A DNA stretch of 10,868 bases, from contig JBAXBP010000119.1 of NCBI GenBank assembly GCA_037141915.1, positions 1 to 10,868 of the forward strand, written 5' to 3'. This stretch comes from CAIRDP01 sp037141915. Its GTDB lineage: Bacteria; Bacteroidota; Bacteroidia; Bacteroidales; FEN-979. The notes below the pieces were generated by a model. That model saw only the letters and a list, made by a program, of their open reading frames with translations, ran no database searches and had not been told where the DNA came from. Below, piece by piece: positions 1 through 7,412 of this stretch; within the stretch, counting starts at the first letter, position 1, and every line of letters begins with the position of its first letter. Made by a program: the position numbers and the translations under genes.

Positions 1-173
1 TAATTACTAAAACAATTCAAAATTTGTAAATGAAATTAACTAAATTTGACAAGGAGATACAGATAAGAACAGGAAGAGTAAAATATTTACAATGAATGGG
101 TTGTAGGGCCAAAAATCGCCTAAATAAATGCCTGTATTTTTAATTGCCCTCTGGAAGCACCAGTAAAATCAGG

Positions 174-208
174 TGGTCTGAAAAGCGGTTCGAATCCCTC
201 ACATCCCA
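174..208 (+). pseudogene. degenerate tRNA-like 3' end (T-arm and acceptor remnant)
   Basis: The string GGTTCGAATCC at 187-197 is the classical tRNA T-loop with flanking T-stem bases. It is followed at once by seven bases that could be a 3' acceptor strand (201-207) and a discriminator A at 208. The element before it, with GGTCTGAAAA near 175-184, resembles the anticodon region of a class II tRNA such as tRNA-Ser. A functional tRNA is not supported: the T-stem (AGCGG against CCCTC) has mismatches, no CCA follows, and no complete D-arm or anticodon arm folds at normal spacing. A 5' partner for the acceptor strand exists at 98-104 (GGGTTGT, six of seven pairs), but that would make the gene about 111 nt. 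A tRNA terminator-like hairpin follows. My reading is a broken or partly deleted tRNA gene; chance similarity remains possible. Confidence 0.35.
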
Positions 209-270
209 CAGCAAATTTCAGGAACCTGATAACAAAGCCACCTCAATGGTGGTTTTTTTTTTGCTGTGGG
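205..270. repeat. 11-bp perfect inverted repeat enclosing the terminator
   Basis: CCCACAGCAAA at 205-215 is the exact reverse complement of TTTGCTGTGGG at 260-270. The left arm begins in the putative acceptor strand of the tRNA-like element and the right arm starts at the end of the terminator T-run. In RNA the two arms would form a long outer stem closing over the terminator hairpin. The role is unknown. It could be an alternative structure competing with termination, or a trace of a former duplication of the tRNA end in inverse orientation. Confidence 0.6.
234..262 (+). terminator. intrinsic terminator (hairpin plus T-run)
   Basis: CCACC (238-242) pairs with GGTGG (248-252) around a five-base TCAAT loop. 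The stem extends outwards by a G-T pair and three A-T pairs, and ten consecutive T follow from 253 to 262. This is a canonical rho-independent terminator on the plus strand. It fits the end of the tRNA-like element just upstream, and insulates the downstream kinase gene. Confidence 0.85.
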
Positions 271-426
271 TCGTGGGCAACACGGATTTATCCGGGTATA
301 ATTGAAAAACAATCAAAGATTTTAATTTCAACAACCGTTTTATACTGATTTATTATTTTTATTTGTATTTTTATTTATTCTTTTTAACTCAGAACCGACT
401 ATACCTTTTCCGGAAATATTCAGGCA

Positions 427-2964
427 ATGGATAAAGACAAGGAAGACATTTCAGATCCCTCTTCACGCCCGGTTAATACTGTACAACAAGTTTCGGAAAG
501 TGAAGAAAAATTCCGGGTTATCTTTGAAAACAACTCAGCTGCCATTGCCATCATCGAAGCCGACACCACTATTTCCATGGTCAATGATGCATATTGCCAG
601 ATGTGCGGTTACACCAGGGAGCAGGTGACAGGTATGAGCTGGACAAGGATGATACCGGAAGAAGACCTTGAAGATTTGATGGAATATAACCGTCACAGGA
701 TCATGCATCCGGAGAAAACCCCTGATAAATACGAATTCAGGTTTTATACCAGGGATGGAAGGCTGAAATATGGTCTTATGTCCCTTTCTGTCATTAAAAG
801 CAGCAAGCAGATAATCACTTCCTTTACCGACATCAGTGAAAAGAAATTTGCAGAGGAGAAAATCCTCAAAACTTCACGTCTGTATGCTGTTATAAGCCAG
901 ATAAACCAGGCGATCATTCATATCAGGGACAAAGATGAACTTCTTAATGAGGTTTGCAGGATCGTGGTGGAATTCGGGAAGTTCAGAATGGCATGGGTTG
1001 GGTTGGTGAGTGAAGGTTCCGACATTGTCAAACCTATTGCAATTGCGGGGACTGAAGACGGTTATCTTTCCCACATCAGAGAGATCAAGGTAAGCGATGT
1101 TCCTGAGGGACGTGGTCCCACGGGAAAAGCCATGAGGGAAGGTGTGCATGTAATCTGCAATGATATTGCAACCGATCCCATTTTAGCCCCATGGAGGGAA
1201 GAGGCACTGAAACGCGGATACCATTCATCCATCGCATTGCCATTAATGAATTCAGGTAAAAGTTTCGGGGTCTTTACACTGTACTCTCCTCAACAAGGTT
1301 TTTTTGACCAGGGGGAAGTGCGCTTACTTGATGAGGTGGCCGGCGATATCAGCTTCTCACTCACTACGATTGAAACAGAAATGCTGCAAAAAAAAGCAGA
1401 GAATGACCTGATGGAAGCCGAAAACGATCTGCGTGAAAGTGAAGAAAAATACAAGACCGCCTTCCATACGCTTCCCGACGCCATCATTATTTCTAAAATG
1501 GATGGTACAATAGTGGATGTGAACCCCGGGTTTTCTGTACAATCAGGATTTTCAAAGGAGGAAACGATAGGCACGAACTTTCTTAAACTGCACATCTACT
1601 CCATACCTGAAGAAAGGAACAGTATCATTGAATCACTTTTATCAAAAGGAGTGGTTGATCATTTTGAGACCCGGATCTGCTGCAAGGACGGGAAAATAAA
1701 GACAGGGCTTATCTCGGCTTCTGTGATCAGGATAAACAACGAACATCATATTTTATCCATTACCAGGGATATAACAGATAAAAAGGAAAGTGAGCAGGAA
1801 CTAATAAGATCAAAGGAAAAAGCCGAGGTGGCCAGCCGGTTAAAGACTTCCCTGCTCCTGAACATGAGTCACGAGATAAGGACCCCTCTTAACGGGATCC
1901 TCGGTTTTGCAGGGATACTGGGAGATGAGCTGATCAAACCTGAACATAAACGCATGGCCGAAATTATCAGCTTATCAGGCAACAGGTTAATGTCGACCCT
2001 GAATTCAATCCTCGAACTTTCCCAGGTTGAATCCGACAGGAAACAACTTGATCTGAAACGCCTGGACCTGGGGATACTGACTGCTGAGATCCTTGATAAA
2101 AACCAGAAACGGTTCTGGAAGAAAAACATCGAAACTGTCAGTTCCTTCAGTAAAGGATTGTATATAACAATTGATGAAAACCTCTATACCAATATTCTAT
2201 ATCACCTGGTTGACAATGCTGTCAAATTCACTGAAACGGGATGCGTGACCATCATAGTAAGGAAAGAAATCATTGAGGGGCAGGCGTTTGGAGTGTTAAT
2301 GGTGACCGACACCGGTATTGGCATTTCTGAAGATCATCTTGGGTTTATTTTTGACGCTTTCAGGCAGGGTGACGAGGGGTATGGCCGGAGTTTTGAAGGG
2401 ACAGGACTTGGATTGACCTTATGCAAAAAATTCACCAAACTGATGGGTGGCGACATAGAGGTCAAGAGCAGGCCGGGAATGGGATCAACCTTTTCCGTCA
2501 GATTCCCTTTGACAGCCGAAACAACTTTACCTGTTGAACAACCTTCGCCGGACGCCATTTTACCTGAAAAGGACTTTGGTGACAGATTGCCTAAAGTACT
2601 GATAGTAGAGGATAATGAAGCTAATTCTGACCTGATCGCCATTTATCTTGAAGGCCAGTTTTTAACCGAACAGGTCGGCAGCGGGAATCTCGCAGTAAAA
2701 ATGGCTGGCAGGGAATCATATGATCTAATCCTTATGGACATAAACCTTGGCCCCGGTATTAACGGGATTGAAACTGCAAAAGAGATCAGGAAAATTAAAC
2801 ATTATGAAGATGTTCCAATCATTTCGGTGACAGGATATTCGACCGAAGCAGAAAAACAGGACATTCTCAAGCAGGGGTTTAATGATTTCCTCCCAAAGCC
2901 GTTTGATAAAGCAAGCATCCTTACTATTATCAAAAAAAATCTGCAAACGATCCGAAAACTCTGA
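427..2964 (+). CDS. cytosolic hybrid sensor histidine kinase (PAS-GAF-PAS-HisKA-HATPase-REC)
   Basis: An 845-residue hybrid two-component kinase. Domains in order are a PAS domain (about 24-140), a GAF domain (about 150-320), a short coiled linker, a second PAS domain (about 340-455), the dimerisation/phospho-acceptor domain with His482 in SHEIRTPL, the ATP-binding domain (N box with Asn597, G1 box DTGIGI at 628-633, G2 box GTGLGL at 658-663), and a receiver domain (about 723-840). The receiver keeps its acidic pair near 728-729, phospho-acceptor Asp771, Thr802 and Lys824, so autophosphorylation and His-to-Asp transfer should both work. No signal peptide or membrane segment is present, so it should sense a cytosolic cue; the ligand cannot be read from sequence. 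There is no DNA-binding output domain and no neighbouring Hpt protein or response regulator, so the downstream partner is unknown. The ATG at 427 gives a full first PAS domain and lacks a Shine-Dalgarno sequence. Confidence 0.95.
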   Translation: MDKDKEDISDPSSRPVNTVQQVSESEEKFRVIFENNSAAIAIIEADTTISMVNDAYCQMCGYTREQVTGMSWTRMIPEEDLEDLMEYNRHRIMHPEKTPDKYEFRFYTRDGRLKYGLMSLSVIKSSKQIITSFTDISEKKFAEEKILKTSRLYAVISQINQAIIHIRDKDELLNEVCRIVVEFGKFRMAWVGLVSEGSDIVKPIAIAGTEDGYLSHIREIKVSDVPEGRGPTGKAMREGVHVICNDIATDPILAPWREEALKRGYHSSIALPLMNSGKSFGVFTLYSPQQGFFDQGEVRLLDEVAGDISFSLTTIETEMLQKKAENDLMEAENDLRESEEKYKTAFHTLPDAIIISKMDGTIVDVNPGFSVQSGFSKEETIGTNFLKLHIYSIPEERNSIIESLLSKGVVDHFETRICCKDGKIKTGLISASVIRINNEHHILSITRDITDKKESEQELIRSKEKAEVASRLKTSLLLNMSHEIRTPLNGILGFAGILGDELIKPEHKRMAEIISLSGNRLMSTLNSILELSQVESDRKQLDLKRLDLGILTAEILDKNQKRFWKKNIETVSSFSKGLYITIDENLYTNILYHLVDNAVKFTETGCVTIIVRKEIIEGQAFGVLMVTDTGIGISEDHLGFIFDAFRQGDEGYGRSFEGTGLGLTLCKKFTKLMGGDIEVKSRPGMGSTFSVRFPLTAETTLPVEQPSPDAILPEKDFGDRLPKVLIVEDNEANSDLIAIYLEGQFLTEQVGSGNLAVKMAGRESYDLILMDINLGPGINGIETAKEIRKIKHYEDVPIISVTGYSTEAEKQDILKQGFNDFLPKPFDKASILTIIKKNLQTIRKL

Positions 2965-3176
2965 TCAGGCCTTGATGCAGATCATTCCAGACCTGTCATG
3001 AAAGCCGTTTCAACCATCCGGGGAACATTTTTGTCGGTAAAGCCCCGGGCTTCGTCTATTTTCTTACCTTCCTTCTTCTTCATCAGGAAATTTCTCAATA
3101 TATTTACATCCAGACCCGGAGGAGAAGGTGGATCTATTGTTCCGCGCACTCCCTCATCCACAAAAAACAAAAAAAC
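2965..3176. other. spacer between the kinase and the M16 protease
   Basis: This 212-bp stretch holds no gene I can support. It has short frames open on both strands (plus 2998-3180, minus about 3188-2982), but neither has a recognisable motif and each runs into or overlaps the start of the protease gene. No hairpin with a T-run follows the kinase stop, so the kinase transcript has no obvious intrinsic terminator. The last 20 bases before the protease ATG are almost pure A, a common Bacteroidota translation-start context. Confidence 0.6.
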
Positions 3177-5987
3177 ATGAAAAAGACATTATCCTATCTT
3201 GTGCTGATCATGGCAGTAGTGCTGTCGTGGACCGTTTCGGTGAATGCACAGACTTACAACCTTAAAGACATGCCTCCCCTGGATCCCAAAGTTAGGGCCG
3301 GTGTGCTTGACAATGGCATGCATTATTATATTCGTGCCAACAACATGCCTGAAAAAAGAGGTGAATTCTATATTGCCAACAACATAGGGGCTATACAGGA
3401 AAACGATGACCAGAATGGCCTGGCGCATTTTACCGAGCATATGTCGTTCAACGGCACCGTGCATTTTCCCAAGAAAGGGATACTTGATTACCTGGCTACC
3501 ATAGGCGTTAAATTCGGGACCAATGTCAATGCTTCCACAGGCCTTGAGCAAACTGTTTTCAACCTTTCCAATGTTCCTTTGTCGCGGGACGGTATCACCG
3601 ATTCCTGTCTGATGATCCTCCGCGACTGGGCTCATTATGTGGCTTTTGAAGATACGGAGATAGACCTGGAAAGGGGTGTCATCCTCGAGGAATGGAGAAT
3701 GTACGGATCGGCTTCAGAACGAATGAGCAATGAGCTGGCGCCCACAATCTACAAAGGTTCGAAATATGCCAAACGCAATGTAATCGGGGATACCGCCGTT
3801 ATCAAGCACTTTAAATACCAGACCATTAAAGACTTTTACAATGCATGGTACCGCACCGACCTCCAGGCTATTATCATCGTTGGTGATTTTGACGTAAATA
3901 CAGTGGAAGCCAGGATCAAGGCCATTTTCAGCAGCATCCCGAAAGTCAGCAACCCGAAACAGAAAGAGATCTATCCCTTGCCCGACAATGCTGAGCCCCT
4001 GATCGGAACAGCTACCGACAAGGAAGCCACAAACACTATGGTTACTGTCAGTTTCAAGCATGATGCTACGCCTGATGCCGCTAAAAACCTGGAATACATG
4101 AGAACCCAGCTGGTACGGGCCTTCGCCAACGTAATGCTGAGCCTGAGACTGAATGAAATTGCCCGTTCTGAGAATCCACCTTTCCTCTTTGCAAGAGCCA
4201 ACTACGGCCGTTATACTGCTTCCAAAGATGCGTTCAACGTGATGGCCCAGTCGTCAGACAATAATTCCCTCAAAGCGCTGAAGGCAATGCTGGTCGAGAT
4301 CCAGAGGATGAAGCTATACGGATTCGGGCCCGGGGAATATGAACGCGCCAAAGCTGAATTCATGCGCAGCATGGAATCGCGTTATATGGACCGCGACAAA
4401 CGCAAGAACCGTGAACTGGTAAGGCCAATTACAACTTATTTCCTCACGAACAATCCTAACCCCGGCATTGAGTATGAATACGCTTTCGACAAAGCCGAAC
4501 TCCCCGGCATAAGCCTTGAAGAGATAAACACCGCGGCCAAAAACTTCATTACCGAAAACGACATGATCGTGACCATAACCGGTCCAAAAAAAGAAGGAGT
4601 AAGCCTTCCTTCCGTTGATGAAATAAAAAATGTGCTGAATACTTACGCAAAGGAAAAGATAGACCCCTACGTTGATGCCATGGCAGGGAAGAAACTTATT
4701 GAGAAGGAACCTGTGCCGGGGAAAGTCACGGCTACCGGTGCAAATTCAGTGTTCGGAACTACTGAGTGGACCCTTTCGAACGGCATGAAAGTGGTGTTCA
4801 AGCCTACCGATATAAAGGAAGATGAGCTTACTATAAGCGGATGGGCCGATGGCGGAGCCTCAGCCCTCAACGAAGATGAGCTTATTGCCGCAGATTTCCT
4901 TGGCGATGCCATATCGGCCATGGGCCTTGGGAATTATACCCGGAACGACCTCACGAAACTCCTGGCAGGCAAACGTGCCAATGTTTCATTCATGATTGGC
5001 GACGAAAATGATATGATTTCGTCACGTACATCTCCAAAGGATCTCGAAACAGACCTTCAGCTGATTTACATGAGTTTCACCAGTCCAAGATGGAACGAAA
5101 CGGATTATAAAACCTGGCTTGACAAGGTGAAAGCCTCTCTTGTAAATGCCGATGCAGAACCCCGAAAGGCTTTCACAGATACTATCGAAGTGATGATGGC
5201 AAACCACAACAGGCGGGTGCAGCCTACCACCTACAAATCTCTCGACAAATTGTCGTTCGCTCTTTTGCAGAAAGTTTTCAGGGAAAGGTTTTCCGATCCC
5301 GGCAATTTCACACTGGTCTTCACTGGTAAAGTCAACCCCGAAGCTGTAAAGCCGCTGGTTGAGAAGTACCTGGCCTCACTGCCCACCGTTACCCAGAAAG
5401 ATGCTTATGTCGACCATGGCATCAGGCCTCCGAAAGGGCATGCAAAGCGGGATTTCCAGAGGACGACCACTACTCCGCGCACATCCATCTTCGTTAATTA
5501 TAACGGCAAATGCGATTACAATATAGATAACAAGCTGCTGGGAGCAGCGATGCGGCATGTTCTCGAGCTTACGTACATTGAAAGAATACGTGAGGATGAG
5601 GGAGGGGCATACAGTGTGCGTGTTTCCTTTGCCACGGTTAAACTGCCTGCCGAAGGATTCAACTTTATCGTCACTTTTGAAACCGACCCGGCGAAGGCCG
5701 ACAAGCTGGTTAGTATCGTTCACCGTGAGATTGACAAACTGCTGAAAAACGGGCCTTCTGATTCTGACCTTCAGAAATTCAAGGAATATGCGCTAAAGCA
5801 AAGGCCCGAAGACATGAAGGAAAATACATGGTGGGGAGCCCAGGTCCAGGAATATTACATGAATAAGACAGACTACATTACCGGGTTTGAAACGAAAGTG
5901 AAGGCGTTGAATTCAAAGGCAGTCCAGGATTTTGCGAAAAAGATGCTGGGCCAGGGTAACGTAGTTGAAGTGATAATGCGTCCGTAA
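3177..5987 (+). CDS. secreted M16 family zinc metalloprotease (insulinase/pitrilysin-like, full two-half form)
   Basis: A 936-residue M16 peptidase. Residues 1-24 form a signal peptide (basic start, hydrophobic core, VNA|Q cleavage site), so it should act in the periplasm or at the cell surface. The N-terminal half carries the inverted zinc motif HFTEH (His84, catalytic Glu87, His88). The further glutamates typical of the family lie in the segment ER..V..EE at 165-172; Glu172 best fits the third zinc ligand. The C-terminal half begins near residue 525 with a second copy of the M16 fold (WTLSNGMKVVF...). At the position matching the zinc motif it lacks the histidines, as expected for the non-catalytic half. 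Arg805 and Tyr812 (IREDEGGAYS) match the substrate-binding Arg/Tyr pair of the C-terminal half. Length is normal for Bacteroidota M16 proteins. M16 enzymes degrade short peptides inside a closed chamber; the natural substrate here is unknown. The next gene starts 3 bp after the stop, implying cotranscription. Confidence 0.95.
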   Translation: MKKTLSYLVLIMAVVLSWTVSVNAQTYNLKDMPPLDPKVRAGVLDNGMHYYIRANNMPEKRGEFYIANNIGAIQENDDQNGLAHFTEHMSFNGTVHFPKKGILDYLATIGVKFGTNVNASTGLEQTVFNLSNVPLSRDGITDSCLMILRDWAHYVAFEDTEIDLERGVILEEWRMYGSASERMSNELAPTIYKGSKYAKRNVIGDTAVIKHFKYQTIKDFYNAWYRTDLQAIIIVGDFDVNTVEARIKAIFSSIPKVSNPKQKEIYPLPDNAEPLIGTATDKEATNTMVTVSFKHDATPDAAKNLEYMRTQLVRAFANVMLSLRLNEIARSENPPFLFARANYGRYTASKDAFNVMAQSSDNNSLKALKAMLVEIQRMKLYGFGPGEYERAKAEFMRSMESRYMDRDKRKNRELVRPITTYFLTNNPNPGIEYEYAFDKAELPGISLEEINTAAKNFITENDMIVTITGPKKEGVSLPSVDEIKNVLNTYAKEKIDPYVDAMAGKKLIEKEPVPGKVTATGANSVFGTTEWTLSNGMKVVFKPTDIKEDELTISGWADGGASALNEDELIAADFLGDAISAMGLGNYTRNDLTKLLAGKRANVSFMIGDENDMISSRTSPKDLETDLQLIYMSFTSPRWNETDYKTWLDKVKASLVNADAEPRKAFTDTIEVMMANHNRRVQPTTYKSLDKLSFALLQKVFRERFSDPGNFTLVFTGKVNPEAVKPLVEKYLASLPTVTQKDAYVDHGIRPPKGHAKRDFQRTTTTPRTSIFVNYNGKCDYNIDNKLLGAAMRHVLELTYIERIREDEGGAYSVRVSFATVKLPAEGFNFIVTFETDPAKADKLVSIVHREIDKLLKNGPSDSDLQKFKEYALKQRPEDMKENTWWGAQVQEYYMNKTDYITGFETKVKALNSKAVQDFAKKMLGQGNVVEVIMRP

Positions 5988-5990
5988 TCA

Positions 5991-7382
5991 ATGAAGATCA
6001 AAGTTCTTGGAGCCGGTGGCGGGGAAGTCACCGGTTCCGCTTATCTTATAGAAACAGGAAAAAGCCGGGTGCTGGTCGATTGCGGCATTTTCCAGGGAGG
6101 AAGGCATGCCGAAGCCCTGAACCTGTTCGACCCCTCTGATGTTTCACACCTCGATGCGGTTCTGGTTACCCATGCCCATCTTGACCATACGGGACGCTTG
6201 CCCCTGCTCAGTAAAATGGGGATGCCCGCCCCTGTTTTTTGTACCCAGGCCACTCTCGAACTGACATCCCTTATACTCCGGGATTCTGCCCATGTGCAGG
6301 AACAGGACACCAACCATCTGAATAAAAAAAGGCAAAGAGCCGGTTTGAAACCCGTTAAGCCCCTGGTCTCCCATGAAGACACCGAAGACATCATCGGCAG
6401 GCTGATCGCACTACCTTATGACAATGAATTCCAGGTTGCGGCAGGTGTAAAAGCGTCTTTTGCGGAGGCAGGGCATATGCTGGGTTCATCCTGCATACAG
6501 CTGAGCATTGAAGAAGAAGGAAAAATAAAGAAGGTTGTCTTTTCGGGCGACCTGGGTCCAAGGGGAGCACCCATTCTGAAGGATTTTGAGGAGCTGCATA
6601 CAGCCGATGCGGTGTTCATGGAATCAACGTACGGCGACAGGGACCATAAACCCCTGGATGAAACTGTGAACGAGTTCATCTCTATTGTGAAAGCTGCCGC
6701 AGAGAATAAGGGTAAAATACTGATTCCTACTTTTGCGGTTGGTCGTGCCCAGCTCATGATATCCATCCTCGCATCCATGTTCAGGTCAAAACATGTTGCC
6801 CCCTTCCCTATTTTCCTTGACAGCCCCATGGCCATAGATGCTTCCAGGATTTATATGAACCATAAGGAACTTTATGATGAAGAGCTGCTCAACTTTAGCC
6901 GCGAGAAGCCATTGATGGAAGACCTTAAAACTCTGAAAATCTGTCCCACTGCCGAAGATTCAATCGCCATCAACGATGTACCCGGACCTATGATGGTCCT
7001 TGCCGGTGCAGGCATGTGCAACGCAGGCAGGATACTTCATCACCTGAAATACAACCTCTGGAAACCCGAGACCCATGTGATCATCGTAGGCTACCAGGGA
7101 TCAGGCACCCTGGGTCGCCGGCTTGTTGACGGAGCTCAAAAGGTGAAGATATTCGGGGAGGAAATTGCCGTAAAGGCGACTGTGCACACCCTGGGGGGAT
7201 TCAGCGCACATGCTGGTCAGAAAGACCTGCTTGACTGGTTCTCATTCCTGGCCCCGGCCCGGCCGAAACTCGTAATAATACACGGTGAAAACGGGCCGAG
7301 GGAAGCCCTGGGAACAATGATCAGGGAAAAGTACGGTATTGATGCACTCTACCCTGAAATTAAAGAAGTGATCAGTTTGTAA
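5991..7382 (+). CDS. metallo-beta-lactamase-fold RNA-processing nuclease (beta-CASP/RMMBL family)
   Basis: A 463-residue protein with every landmark of the beta-CASP RNA nuclease group (CPSF73-like). Metallo-beta-lactamase motifs are Asp30 in DCGIFQGG, HAHLDH at 61-66 (His61, His63, Asp65, His66), His162 in GHMLGSS and Asp187 in SGDLG. Beta-CASP motif A is Glu211 in ESTYGDRDH, motif B lies in GRILHHL (His350/351), and motif C is His407 in GGFSAHAGQ. The C-terminal RMMBL segment ends with the typical IHGE motif (430-433). There is no signal peptide, so it is cytosolic. By family it should be a two-zinc endo- or 5'-exoribonuclease acting in RNA turnover or maturation; the exact RNA target is unknown. 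There is no KH domain or RNase J C-terminal domain. It starts 3 bp after the protease stop and is followed 30 bp later by pyruvate kinase. Confidence 0.93.
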   Translation: MKIKVLGAGGGEVTGSAYLIETGKSRVLVDCGIFQGGRHAEALNLFDPSDVSHLDAVLVTHAHLDHTGRLPLLSKMGMPAPVFCTQATLELTSLILRDSAHVQEQDTNHLNKKRQRAGLKPVKPLVSHEDTEDIIGRLIALPYDNEFQVAAGVKASFAEAGHMLGSSCIQLSIEEEGKIKKVVFSGDLGPRGAPILKDFEELHTADAVFMESTYGDRDHKPLDETVNEFISIVKAAAENKGKILIPTFAVGRAQLMISILASMFRSKHVAPFPIFLDSPMAIDASRIYMNHKELYDEELLNFSREKPLMEDLKTLKICPTAEDSIAINDVPGPMMVLAGAGMCNAGRILHHLKYNLWKPETHVIIVGYQGSGTLGRRLVDGAQKVKIFGEEIAVKATVHTLGGFSAHAGQKDLLDWFSFLAPARPKLVIIHGENGPREALGTMIREKYGIDALYPEIKEVISL

Positions 7383-7412
7383 TTGCAATCCCATTATTTA
7401 AAACCAAATCCG

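Larger units (their letters stand above)
1..426. other. gene-free AT-rich leader region upstream of the histidine kinase
   Basis: No open reading frame of credible length or composition is visible here on either strand. The first 100 bases are strongly AT-rich with many stops. The middle part holds a tRNA-like 3' end and a terminator, listed separately. From about 300 to 426 the sequence is T-rich and leads to the kinase start codon without a Shine-Dalgarno sequence, as is usual in Bacteroidota. The upstream gene, if any, lies outside the window. Confidence 0.7.

Noticed and set aside
98..208. Functional tRNA or tmRNA gene
   Set aside because: The length is about 111 nt, the T-stem is mismatched and no complete D or anticodon arm is found. 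No tmRNA tag reading frame or conserved 5' end is visible.
402..409. TACCTTTT as a -7 element for the kinase gene
   Set aside because: It has one mismatch to TAnnTTTG, lacks a clear -33 box and would leave only about ten bases of leader; too weak to call.
2960..3000. Terminator after the kinase gene
   Set aside because: TGATC/GATCA arms exist around the stop codon, but the loop is long and no T-run follows.
3099..3106. TATATTTA as a Bacteroidota-type -7 promoter element for the protease
   Set aside because: It matches seven of eight positions of TAnnTTTG, but no TTTG -33 element is found at the right distance.
2998..3180. Possible 60-residue plus-strand small protein before the protease
   Set aside because: It overlaps the protease start codon, has no recognisable motif and equally competes with an open frame on the other strand.
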